Assembly: GCA_949987565.1 (NCBI GenBank)
Contig: OX465107.1
Location: 4,285,212 to 4,349,211, forward strand
DNA: 64,000 nucleotides
Direction: 5' to 3'
Source: Luidia sarsii
Taxonomy: Eukaryota; Echinodermata; Asteroidea; Paxillosida; Luidiidae
Shown: positions 55,288 to 64,000 of the stretch, piece by piece
Position numbering within the stretch: the first letter of the stretch is position 1
Layout: every line of letters starts with the position of its first letter
Notes under the pieces: generated by a model
What the model was told of the DNA's origin: nothing
Databases searched by the model: none
Seen by the model: the letters and a program-made list of their open reading frames with translations, nothing else
Program-made: the position numbers and the translations under genes

Positions 55288-55879
55288 GGGGGGGGTTTCA
55301 AATAAACAATGCCAGCCTTTGTAGTTATAATTTTCGGCGGGGACTTCAGAGCAATGATCACATTATATTCTTCTCTCCCATTCGTTTTTTTTCTCGGTTT
55401 TTTTTTTTTTTTTTTACTTGCCGAAAAGAAAAGATCTCTTTTGAAATAAGGAGGCTGGCCGCGATCGGCTCTTGATTGGCAAAGTGCCCGGGAAGTGGGG
55501 CGTACTTGTCGGACTCTGGAGAGAGAGAGAAAAAAATCCCGCCATTAAGTTCCCCCTTGTTTCCTCCGTAATCAAGGTCTTAAGAGATCAAAGGGTGCCG
55601 GTGTGCCGCCCCAGCGAGGCCCATCAAAGGCACCGCCACGCATGGGCGGTCCTTTTGCCAGCTCGGCGGCTTTTTTTATGATTATTATTTTGGAACGGGG
55701 AAGGGAGGGGAAGGGAGGGGAGGGGGGAGGGGGAACCGGCTCAGCCCACCCGCCCGCCCCCGCCCCGGGAGCCCGCGGCAATCTCTCTCTCTCTCTCTCT
55801 CCCCCTCCCTGTCCTCCGCCCCCATCACGCTTTGCGATCGGTGCCGCACCGGGTTCCTACACAAAACGGGGCGGAGTTG

Positions 55880-57320
55880 TTTGCGCAACGGGGAGGGAGA
55901 GACCGACAAAGGGGGGGGGGGGAGAGAGATGGGGAGAAAGCAGAGAGAGAGATGGGGAGGAAGCAGAGAGAGAGAAGGGACGAGGGTGAGAATTGGGAGA
56001 CGAAGACAGAGGGACAGACGCGCAGAGGGATAGGGAGCGAGGGGAACAGAGAGAAATAGGGTGACCGAGAAGGGGGAAGAGGGCGAGGGGGGAAAGAGAT
56101 AAATGATTAAGAGAAGAGAGAGAGAGAGTGGAGAATGACATTGCCATATACAGAGAAGGGGTGACAGACAGGCGGACATGGAGACACACAGCCTGGCAGA
56201 GGGGCAGAGAGATGGGGGGAAACGAGAGGTGGAGAGAGACGGGAGAGTGGGGAAGGGAGAAGAGAGAGGAGACAGAGAAGGGAACGATATACATAGGCAG
56301 AGGGGAGATAGAGAGATGGGGGAAACAAGGGGTGAAGGGAGACAGAGAGGGGAAGGGAGACGAGAACACAAACTGCCAAACGGGGACAGAGAGATATGGG
56401 CTCATATCAATAGAGTGACAATGAGGAGTATTTGAAGGAACAAGAAAGGCTGGAGAGAGACATTGACACGAGAGAGTGGAGAGACAGACAGACAGGGGGA
56501 CAGAGAGATGGGGAAACAAGGGATGAAGAGAGAGGGGAGAGACAGACAGACCGGGCCACAGAGATATGGGGACACAAGGGGTGAAGAGAGAGGGAGAGAC
56601 AGACAAGGGGACAGATATATGGGGACTCAAGGGGTGAAGAGAGGGGGAGAGACAGACAGACAGGGGGACAGAAATATGGGGACACAAGGGGTGAAGAGAG
56701 AGGGGAGAGACAGACATATAGGGACAGAGATATGGGGACACAAGGGGTGAAGAGAGAGGGAGAGACAGACAGACAAGGGGACAGAGATATGGGGACACAA
56801 GGGGTGAAGAGAGAGGGGGGAGACAGACAGACAAGGGGACAGAGATATGGGGACACAAGGGGTGAAGAGAGAGGGGGGAGGCAGACAGGGGACAGATATA
56901 TGGGGACTCAAGGGGTGAAGAGAGGGGGAGAGACAGACAGACAAGGGGACAGAGAGATGGGGACACAAGGGGTGAAGAGAGAGGGGGAGACAGACAGACA
57001 GGGGGACAGATATATGGGGACTCAAGGGGTGAAGAGAGGGGGAGAGACAGACAGACAGGGGGACAGAAATATGGGGACACAAGGGGTGAAGAGAGAGGGG
57101 AGAGACAGACAGACAGGGGGACAGAGATATGGGGACACAAGGGATGAAGACAGACAGAGAGGGGAGAGACAGGAAGACAAACTGCCATACAGAGGGACAG
57201 AGATAATTTATGGGCTCATATAGAGTGACAATGAGGAGTAAAATGAGGGAACAAGAAAGGCTGGAGAGAGACGTTGACATGAGAGAGAGAGAGAGAGGAG
57301 AGACAGACAGAGACATACCG
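55880..57320. repeat. purine-rich array, 50-60 bp units
   Basis: From about 56460 to 57130 roughly ten units read gagagacagacagacagggg, gacagagatatggggacaca and aggggtgaagagagag; the flanks are looser gagaga-rich. Long frames on both strands are artefacts of the array. Confidence 0.93.
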
Positions 57321-57399
57321 AGGGGAGAGAGACAGACATGCAGAAAGACACAAACGGAGGGATGGCAAGTGACCCTGGGGAGAAAGAAAATAGAGAGAG

Positions 57400-59380
57400 G
57401 GGGTGGGGAGAGCCTACGTCCCTACTACCTCGTGGGGTGTAGGCGGGAAGGGGTAGGCCTAGATAATGTGTTGTGTATTTTCCAGTCCCGCCCCGGACAA
57501 ACTATATGGGCTTATAGGTTCTATTGTGCGTGCGTGAACGAGGTCTCGATTTAATAGTACAGGGGGCGTATCATAATAATCAGTCAAAAGAGCGCGCGGC
57601 TTCGCGTGCGTAGTGCTTTCTGTTGAAGTGGGTGCGTCTTCATGTAAACCCTGAGTTGGTCGGGTTCCATCAGAAAGCCCCATTTTGGGTCCCAACTCCT
57701 CTCGACCCGTTTGTGGGTGGAATATTTGAAAATAGTGGAAAATGGGAAAGAAATGCTTTACCGGACCGGGATCCGAACCCGAGACCTTTGGTTATGCGGC
57801 CTGGTTACTGGACCGGTGACATGACCGGGATTCGAAATGTATTGCAATCTATTCGCTTTGCAAAGCACTGAGCATACAGTGTTTTATTTCACGTCGAGTC
57901 TGGCTGGCAAACCATTGTTGCGGTATATTCTCCTCGATGCAAAATTGGATAACATTCTATGCTTTGGGATTCATTATTTTGTTGGTTTATCATTCTGTTG
58001 TGTGTTTGCGTTTTTCGCCAGACTCACTCGAAAGTGTTTATCGGTATGTGTGCATATAGGGGTTTGCTTGTAGTTCGTTTGATGGTTAATTGGTCGGCTG
58101 GTTGGTTGATTAACTGGCTAGCTGCATGGTTGGGGTAGGTTGGTTGGTTTGTTGGTTGGTTAACTGGGTGGATTGGTTGATTGGTTTGTTTGTCGGTAGG
58201 TCAATCAGTCGGATGATTGATTTGCTGGTCGGCCATTTGCTTGTTGGTTGGTTGGCTTGTCAGTTCGCTAGTCGGTCAATTTGTCGGTCGGTCTGTCGGG
58301 TCCCCCCCCCATTTTATCCCAACCGATGGCTCCGATGTACGGAACACACTCGAAGCGCCGGCAACATGCTACAATCGATAGAGCCCCCCCCCCCCCCACA
58401 CCCAGACCGACATACAGAATATCGCACTAGCCCCCCTACTTCAAGAGCCCAGCCCGCTCCCACCACCAACCCAGCTATAGCATATACCCCCATCTCCCGG
58501 TCTGCATCTGCATCTGACTCCATCACCCGGGCCGTCGATCGGCTCCCAAGCGGCATCCGAGTCGGGAAAAAAAATCCACTACAAACGGCGCGCATTATAG
58601 GCCCTTCAGTTCTCGCAGCGACGCCGAAGCGGACCGACCCTGGCCGCTCCCGTTACCTTGACATTTTCCCACTGCTCGGGAAATCTCACTTCGTGCCTAT
58701 ACACAGCGCGTGCTTGTTCTTTTTTTTTTCATTTTGTCTGTGGTGTGTAATATAGTATGTTTGTATGTTTTTGAACTTCCTTCGAGCCGTCCGACGCAGC
58801 AGATGTGACAGGGGTTCTGCGGCGTCTGCTCATTGCAGGTGTCATGTTGATTAAGAGATGCCTCCGTTGTAACAGTAATTCCGTCTGGGGGTCGGGTCGG
58901 TTTACGCTGCAGTCTCATGTCTCCGAGTCTAATTTTGATCCATTATGCCTGTGCTTTGAGAGAGACCATGCTATACAGCAACGAAGCGTATGACCCTTTA
59001 CATTTTTGACCATCGTTGTTATTGTTTTGGGGTTGGTATTTTTGGAAGGGGATGATGTTTGTATGTTGTCTCCTTTTTTTTTTTTAGCCGTGTCGAGATT
59101 GTAATAAAATCGGGCAAATAGGTCAGAGGCACAATGGTACATTTCGCCTGTTTCTGTTTTTATCAGGAACACAGGGGATTTCCGATTGATTTTGACCGAG
59201 ACTGTCCGAATTTTGGGCATGCATTTTCCAAGAATGTCAACGGTTAATGTATTTTGACCAACGCTGTTGGGTGGATAGTGCCTACCATTTTTCATTCTTT
59301 ATCTAAAAAGATAACAGTGGATTTCGACTCGTTGAGGATAGGCCCTATATTGGAGGCGGGCCCCGGTCAGGAAAAGCTGA
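57400..59380. other. intergenic region with GGTT-rich stretch
   Basis: No recognised gene. 58075-58290 is rich in ttggttggttg. A tRNA-like SINE remnant (complement with cccgagacc / ggttcggatcccggtc) lies near 57750-57840. Confidence 0.5.
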
Positions 59381-59387
59381 ACCTGCT

Positions 59388-60403
59388 ATGATCTAAAGGT
59401 CCTGCTATAGGATAATTGGTCCTGCTAAGATCTAAAGGTCCTGCTATAGGATAATTGGTCCTGCTAAGATCTAAAGGTCCTGCTAGGATCTAAAGGTCCT
59501 GCTAGGACCTAAATGCCCTGCTGGGATCTATAAAGATCCTGCTGGGATCTATAAAGGCCATGTTATGATCTAAAGGTCCTGTTAGGATCCAAAGGGCCTT
59601 GTAGGATCTAAAGGTCCTGCTATAGGATAATTGGTCCTGCTAAGATCTAAAGGTCCTGCTAGGATCTAAAGGTCCTGCTAGGATCTAAATGCCCTGCTGG
59701 GATCTATAAAGGCCCTGCTAGGATCTATAAAGGCATGTTATGATCTAAAGGTCCTGTTAGGATCCAAAGGGCCTTGTAGGATCTAAAGGTCCTGCTAAAG
59801 GATAATTGGTCCGGCTATGATCCAAAGGTCCTGCTAGGATCTAAAGGTCCTGCAAGAATCAAAAGGCCCTGATAGGATCTAAAGGCTCTGCTATAGATCT
59901 AAAAAGCCGGCTATGATCTAGAGGTCCTGCTAGGATCTAAAGGTACTGCTAGGATCTAAAGGTCCTGTTAGGATCCAAAGGGCCTGGTAGGATCTAAAGG
60001 TCCTGCTATAGGATAATTGGTCCGGCTAGGATCTAAAGGTCCTGCTAAGATCTAAAGGTCCTGCTAGGATCTAAATGCCCTGCTGGGATCTATAAAGGCC
60101 CTGCTAGGATCTATAAATGCCATGTTATGATCTAAAGGTCCTGTTAGGGCCTGCTAGGATCTAAAGGTCCTGTTAGGATCTAAAGGTCCTGCAAGAATCA
60201 AAAGGCCCTGCTAGTATCTATTAAAGGCCCTGCTATAGATCTAAAGGGCCGGCTAGGATCTAAAGGACCGGCTAGGATCTAAAGGTCCTGATATGATCTA
60301 AAGGCTCTGCTATAGATCTAATGGACCGGCTAGGATCTAAAGGTCATGATATGATCTAAAGGCCCTGTTAGGATCGAAACGTCAGGACCGCCCAATTTAT
60401 GAG
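59388..60403 (+). repeat. array of the GGTCCTGCTAGGATC hairpin, 19-20 bp units
   Basis: About 50 units of ggtcctgctaggatctaaa with substitutions (ccggctagg, ctataggataattgg), and a higher-order unit of several hundred bp. It ends in an authentic family terminus, ggatcgaaacgtcaggaccg, at 60371-60390, so the array grew inside one dispersed element copy. Confidence 0.92.
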
Positions 60404-61654
60404 ATTTACATTACTTTTTTTTTTAAATTTAGAGGAAATTGTATCAACTGCAGGCTAACAATGGATTACAGCTTGACATTTATCTGCAGGTTTGTACATT
60501 TTTGTTTAGATAAAACAAAGTGTTAGCAGTAACCAAGTCCAAGGTAACATTCGGCAAGATAAGGAGGCCAGATGTTCGTTGTCGTGGCTGTATTGACACA
60601 AACACAGTTTGTGGCTGAGTTCGTGGACCAGGTTAACGCAATGATTATCATGACTATGTATAGGCCTATAACTATAGTAGACCGAGTACTCGCCATAAAA
60701 ACCCACCCATCTTTGCCCACTGCTCATTATGTCCATATTAGATTAGTATAAGCCCGTCTGCTCAGTAGCATTTCATTCACAATTCACTTTAACAACGGCA
60801 GTTTGGTCGATCATTACTTTGTGTATAATACACTTCCTTTCAATATTTAATACTATATGTGGGTTGATTTTCTGTTTTTTTCTTCGTCCGTCCAAAACGG
60901 CATTTACATACATCCACTGTGGCATGGATTGTGAGTATTTGTCTGAATGGGAGCTAAATAGAAAATAGATGCTCTCAGGGTACATAAAATATAAATGTAT
61001 ATTGCATGAGAATGGGGGATGCGGTATTTATATTGAGGCCTATGATTGTAATGGGTCTGCGCTGTGGTGAGCGTTTGGGCGTATGCACACAGCGATATAG
61101 CGGCTCATCCGCGCACAGAATGCACGGCCCGGCCCGTTTTCGGCGGGTGCAACGGATGTGGGACGGCAATCGGGGGTGGGGGGAGGAGAGGGAGGGGGAA
61201 GGGGAGGGAGGGGGAGGGGAAGACCGCTATTTTTTTTTTTTTTACAAAGACCGCTGGGGTTGCGGGGCGGTGCGAGCCCACTATCTTCTGACGAAGGCGG
61301 CTCGGCTTTGATCGAGGGGAATGCAATTACCGGGGCGGCTTACCAGCATGAATAATTACCAACGGCTCTACCCCACAATTAACAGAGGGGACGGGGGGAC
61401 CCCCCTCTAGAATTAGTCTGCCGCGCGCTCAGACGTTGGGGGAATATTATTTTTCATCATCATTATTATTATTTTTAGGGAGGGGGTGTTAGTGGTGGGG
61501 TGTCAAACCATTTCTGGTAACATTATAGTGGGTGGTCTATTTCGGGTATGGATTTTTTTTTTGCTTTCTGTTATCATAATTATTATCATTGCCTTGACCA
61601 CTTTGACCTGGTAGATCGTGCCATGATGAGATAAAGAATGTTTTATATCATTCT

Positions 61655-61700
61655 GCAATTGAGAAAAGGTCATGCTAGGATCAAAATGACAGGCCCTCTA
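61655..61700 (+). repeat. GGTCCTGCT hairpin unit, degenerate
   Basis: attgagaaaaggtcatgcta and ggatcaaaatgacaggccct. Confidence 0.65.
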
Positions 61701-61704
61701 TTAT

Positions 61705-62117
61705 GTAAAGCCGCCGCACACGAGAGCTATCTGCTGAGCAAAAGAAAATCTCTCGAAGCCATTAGCACAGCACGCAGCTCACCGTGTGCGGTCAACATTA
61801 TTTTGCTGAAATTCTTGCCTCTCGATACCGTGAGACCAATATGTGTCCTGTTTGATTTTGAAAACCACGTGAACAGAGCCTGCGCTTTCATTGGATAGTC
61901 GTCATGGGGGGGGGTGGGGTCAGCAAGTATAGCCAGGGTCGCCGCACACCGTGAGTTTTTTTTCCACGCGAGGCGAAAAAAATTCAAACAGGACACGGCC
62001 TCCAGAGGCAGAAATCTCACCAAACGTTGACCGCACACGGTGAGCTACGTGCTGAGCTAACGGCCTCAAGAAATTTATTTTGCTCAGAAGATAGCTTTGG
62101 TGTGCGGCGACTTTTAC
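61705..62117. mobile_element. 413-bp foldback element with ~110-bp inverted arms
   Basis: Left arm from ccgccgcacac through gagctatctgctgagcaaaa to agctcaccgtgtgcggtcaa; the right arm is its imperfect complement ending gtgtgcggcgactttta. A unique 120-bp middle lies between. Confidence 0.85.
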
Positions 62118-62424
62118 TGTTGCATTTTGGTCAGTTCAGTCGATAAGCATTTTGCAACCTTTTTTTTGTATAGCCTATTATAGTCTAGCTCCTATAATTA
62201 TAGTCTTAACTCCTTTAAATATCAAATAGTATACCAACCTTGGCCCCTATTCTATAGCCGTTTAAGCTTGGGGAAAAAAACTTCCTCCGTACTCAAAGTT
62301 TCGGTAGAACTTCAGACCACGTTGTGATGCGGTGTTGTATGCTGGTAACTTGCACTATATACCTATCTTTACTGAGCCCTTGTGGATTGCCAGCCGCTTG
62401 TATTGATCGTGACTTGATTTTGTG

Positions 62425-62560
62425 CTTGATGAGATTTGGGAAGGCCACCGTCTTAGGGCTGGATAGCTCAGATGGTGATGAGAGCGCTGACACGCGCAAA
62501 GGAAAACCCAGAGGTCTCGGGTTCAAGTCCCGCTCCCTCAAATTCCACCTTTTTTTTTGG
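62425..62560 (+). mobile_element. tRNA-derived SINE copy
   Basis: gggaaggccaccgtcttagg, gctggatagctcagatggtg, gagcgctgacacgcg, then gaggtctcgggttcaagtcc (B box). It closes in T8-G8. The acceptor stem does not pair as a tRNA would. Confidence 0.7.
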
Positions 62561-62604
62561 GGGGGGTGGGGTTGGGTTGTCATTTACAGTTACATTTGGA
62601 CTGC

Positions 62605-62865
62605 TGTGTAGCCAGGTTTACAATTTGGTTGTGTGCATCTGAATGGAAATGGGGTCGTGATCTAAGGAGAGATAGCACGTAGTTAATGGTTGAATGCTTC
62701 TGCCTCGCGCCCCCAGTATTCTGAGTATTTTGGAAGGCCGCCATCTTATGGCTGGATAGCTCAGATTGCGAGAGCGCTGGCGGGCAAATACCAAAGGCCC
62801 CGAGTTCAAGTTGCGGTCCCAAGTTTTCTTAGCCATTTTTTTTTTTTTTTTTGGGGGGGGGGGGT
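62605..62865 (+). mobile_element. tRNA-derived SINE copy, near full length
   Basis: Body (gtagccaggtttacaatttg, gtgtgcatctgaatgga, gcacgtagttaatggttgaa), then ggaaggccgccatcttatgg, ctggatagctcagattgcga and cccgagttcaagttgcggtc, ending in T18-G10. Confidence 0.72.
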
Positions 62866-62994
62866 TCAAAGTTGTTTAAAAGTTCCCAGTCTGGTTTTCA
62901 CATTCGTTTTGGCTTAACAGGATTTGGGCGGTAAAGCAGCTCCATAGAATGACTCCCAAAGGTTTGAATTCGTGACCACTGCATGGGTAAGACT

Positions 62995-63285
62995 TGAAGG
63001 TTTGCATGGTGGAAATGCTATTAGTACGTGGAAGGTTTGCGGAGACACCACGAAGCACTTCTCTTTCAAGGAGTGTGGCTCTGAAAAGAGCCGGTAACTC
63101 CACGCCCCAGCGCTTTCATCAGGCATTATTCACCGATAATAGTCGGAATCTCCTGACGGCGGGCAGAGTACCGTACACACTATAGCCGAAACATTGAGTT
63201 CCCGGCTCTTTTCATAGCCACACTCCTTCTTGAAAGAGAAGTACCAGTACTACATGATGTAACCGCAAATCTTCCACCATTGGGT
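62995..63285. mobile_element. head-to-head pair of hairpin-element copies
   Basis: Left copy (aggtttgcatggtggaaatg to gagccggtaactccacg) and right copy in opposite orientation (its complement starts at 63285) form a foldback. GGCTCT-gaaa-AGAGCC hairpins occur in the left arm; on the minus strand the left copy also has CCTGATGA at about 63116-63123. Confidence 0.75.
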
Positions 63286-63663
63286 GTTCTTTAACGATGT
63301 GCGCACACTGGATTCTGGTACGAATATAATCCCCCACCCTGGGCGATATTTTGTGAAACGGAGTCATTACAGTGTTAGGCGCAAAGAAAATCGTCAGATA
63401 AGCTTATCCCTTCAAAAATTCAGCATAACCCGCGCCTGGCTTTAAAATCTTATCACGCATCAGACTGTAATTCCTCTCGGGAGAGGGAAAATATTGAATG
63501 GATTTTTGTCTTCTTCGGATGAGGCCCATCTAGCGAAAGCTGTGACATTTCAACCTTTGGTTGTTTCTCTACGCACGTTTCCGTTCGCGCTCAGATATCC
63601 TTCAATCGGTTTCGTCGGTCTCCGATGTCTGCCTTTGTGGGAGGTCCTGCTATATAGATCGAA

Positions 63664-63987
63664 ATGCGTGGCTTTCTGAATATTTGGGCGGTTTTTCTTG
63701 GCTGTTTTGTTACACTGTTACACAGACTGCCATTGGCAGCGAGCGCTTCCAGGCGAATAGCCGAATGCGGGCACATTGTTGCTGCATCAGAAATGAGCAT
63801 GAAAGTAAACGGAGCAGACTGCTTGTCGGTAGAGCGGAACGGGCTGGGATGTGAAAATTGTGGAACTGCTGACAACTGCTGTTGTCTCAAGTGTTTGTCG
63901 TTCGCCTGGTACGGGCCCAATCAGACGAGCGAGACCAGTTACTTTTCGAAGGGAGGAAAGTCCCGACGCGCTGGGTCCTCGATCTGA
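63664..63987 (+). CDS. 107-residue ORF with signal-like N terminus, doubtful
   Basis: ATG at 63664, stop at 63985-63987. Residues 1-28 are hydrophobic (FLNIWAVFLGCFVTLLHRLP) ending LAASA, then a Cys-containing tail (CENCGTADNCCCLKC). The ATG lies inside a degenerate GGTCCTGCT unit (gaggtcctgctatatagatc), so the start arose from repeat sequence. No family recognised. Confidence 0.15.
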   Translation: MRGFLNIWAVFLGCFVTLLHRLPLAASASRRIAECGHIVAASEMSMKVNGADCLSVERNGLGCENCGTADNCCCLKCLSFAWYGPNQTSETSYFSKGGKSRRAGSSI

Positions 63988-64000
63988 GCCGAACTTCTCA

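Larger units (their letters stand above)
51770..55870. other. intergenic region, no recognised gene
   Basis: Many C, T and G homopolymer runs, a hairpin-element copy, a dispersed repeat and a degenerate GGTCCTGCT unit; open frames lack support. Confidence 0.5.
60404..64000. other. intergenic region to window end
   Basis: No recognised gene; elements at 61655-63285 are listed separately. 61150-61240 is a G-rich patch followed by a T run. Confidence 0.5.

Noticed and set aside
55857..57316. Long Ser/Pro/Leu-rich frames on the minus strand
   Set aside because: They are translations of the purine-rich array; no starts, domains or splice signals support them.
62457..62540. Functional tRNA gene
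   Set aside because: A-box and B-box-like segments are present, but the acceptor and anticodon stems do not pair and the same sequence occurs as dispersed SINE copies.

Overview
The window reads as animal nuclear DNA. It holds a 16-exon split gene with consensus GT-AG introns, two intronless seven-transmembrane receptor genes, tRNA-derived SINEs, LINE and Penelope-like retroelement tails, many small inverted-repeat elements, and an exceptional load of minisatellites. A marine invertebrate is the most natural reading, possibly a deuterostome such as an echinoderm. That placement is inference; the species cannot be fixed from the sequence.

Bases 1-19208, minus strand: an apparently intact inversin (INVS/NPHP2) orthologue. 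Sixteen coding exons can be joined with matching splice phases into 970 codons: an ankyrin-repeat half that tracks vertebrate inversin almost block for block, a first IQ motif, a low-complexity acidic/proline linker, and two further IQ-like motifs. The last coding exon(s) lie beyond base 1. Most introns carry their own tandem array: a 21-bp array, a TTTCGTGAA array, a 46-bp array, CCCCAAA-type and GGGGTTT-type tracts, a 1-kb CT-rich array, a 30-bp array, an array built from the end of exon 3, and an AAGCCC/AAGCCA hexamer array. Several mobile-element remnants sit between them.

Bases 19250-32030: no confident gene. The stretch holds SINE, LINE and foldback-element copies, a fresh 152-bp tandem duplication, and families with a hairpin plus a GAAAC-type core resembling hammerhead ribozymes.

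Bases 32033-33208 (plus) and 50596-51711 (minus): two GC-rich, intronless, clearly paralogous class A (rhodopsin-like) GPCRs facing each other. Both have Val in place of Pro in the NPxxY motif of TM7. Between them lie an ACCATC/GTC array, a GGGAC-type pentamer array and a roughly 5.9-kb 36-bp minisatellite of about 165 units (40006-45922) with higher-order periods of 1188 and 1548 bp. Three of six frames are stop-free across that array.

Bases 51770-64000: no confident gene. The stretch has a purine-rich array (55880-57320), a GGTT-rich stretch, a 1-kb array of a 19-20 bp unit that is an expansion of the dispersed GGTCCTGCTAGGATC hairpin, a 413-bp foldback element, two SINE copies and a head-to-head pair of the hairpin element.

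The strongest unusual observations are (i) an intronic array next to INVS exon 3 that repeats the last 21 nt of the exon between an acceptor-like and a donor-like site, i.e. a series of potential in-frame microexons; (ii) a three-level nested insertion at 13150-13775 whose levels are checked by empty-site paralogues in this window; and (iii) hammerhead-like structured repeats linked to a Penelope-like element tail.
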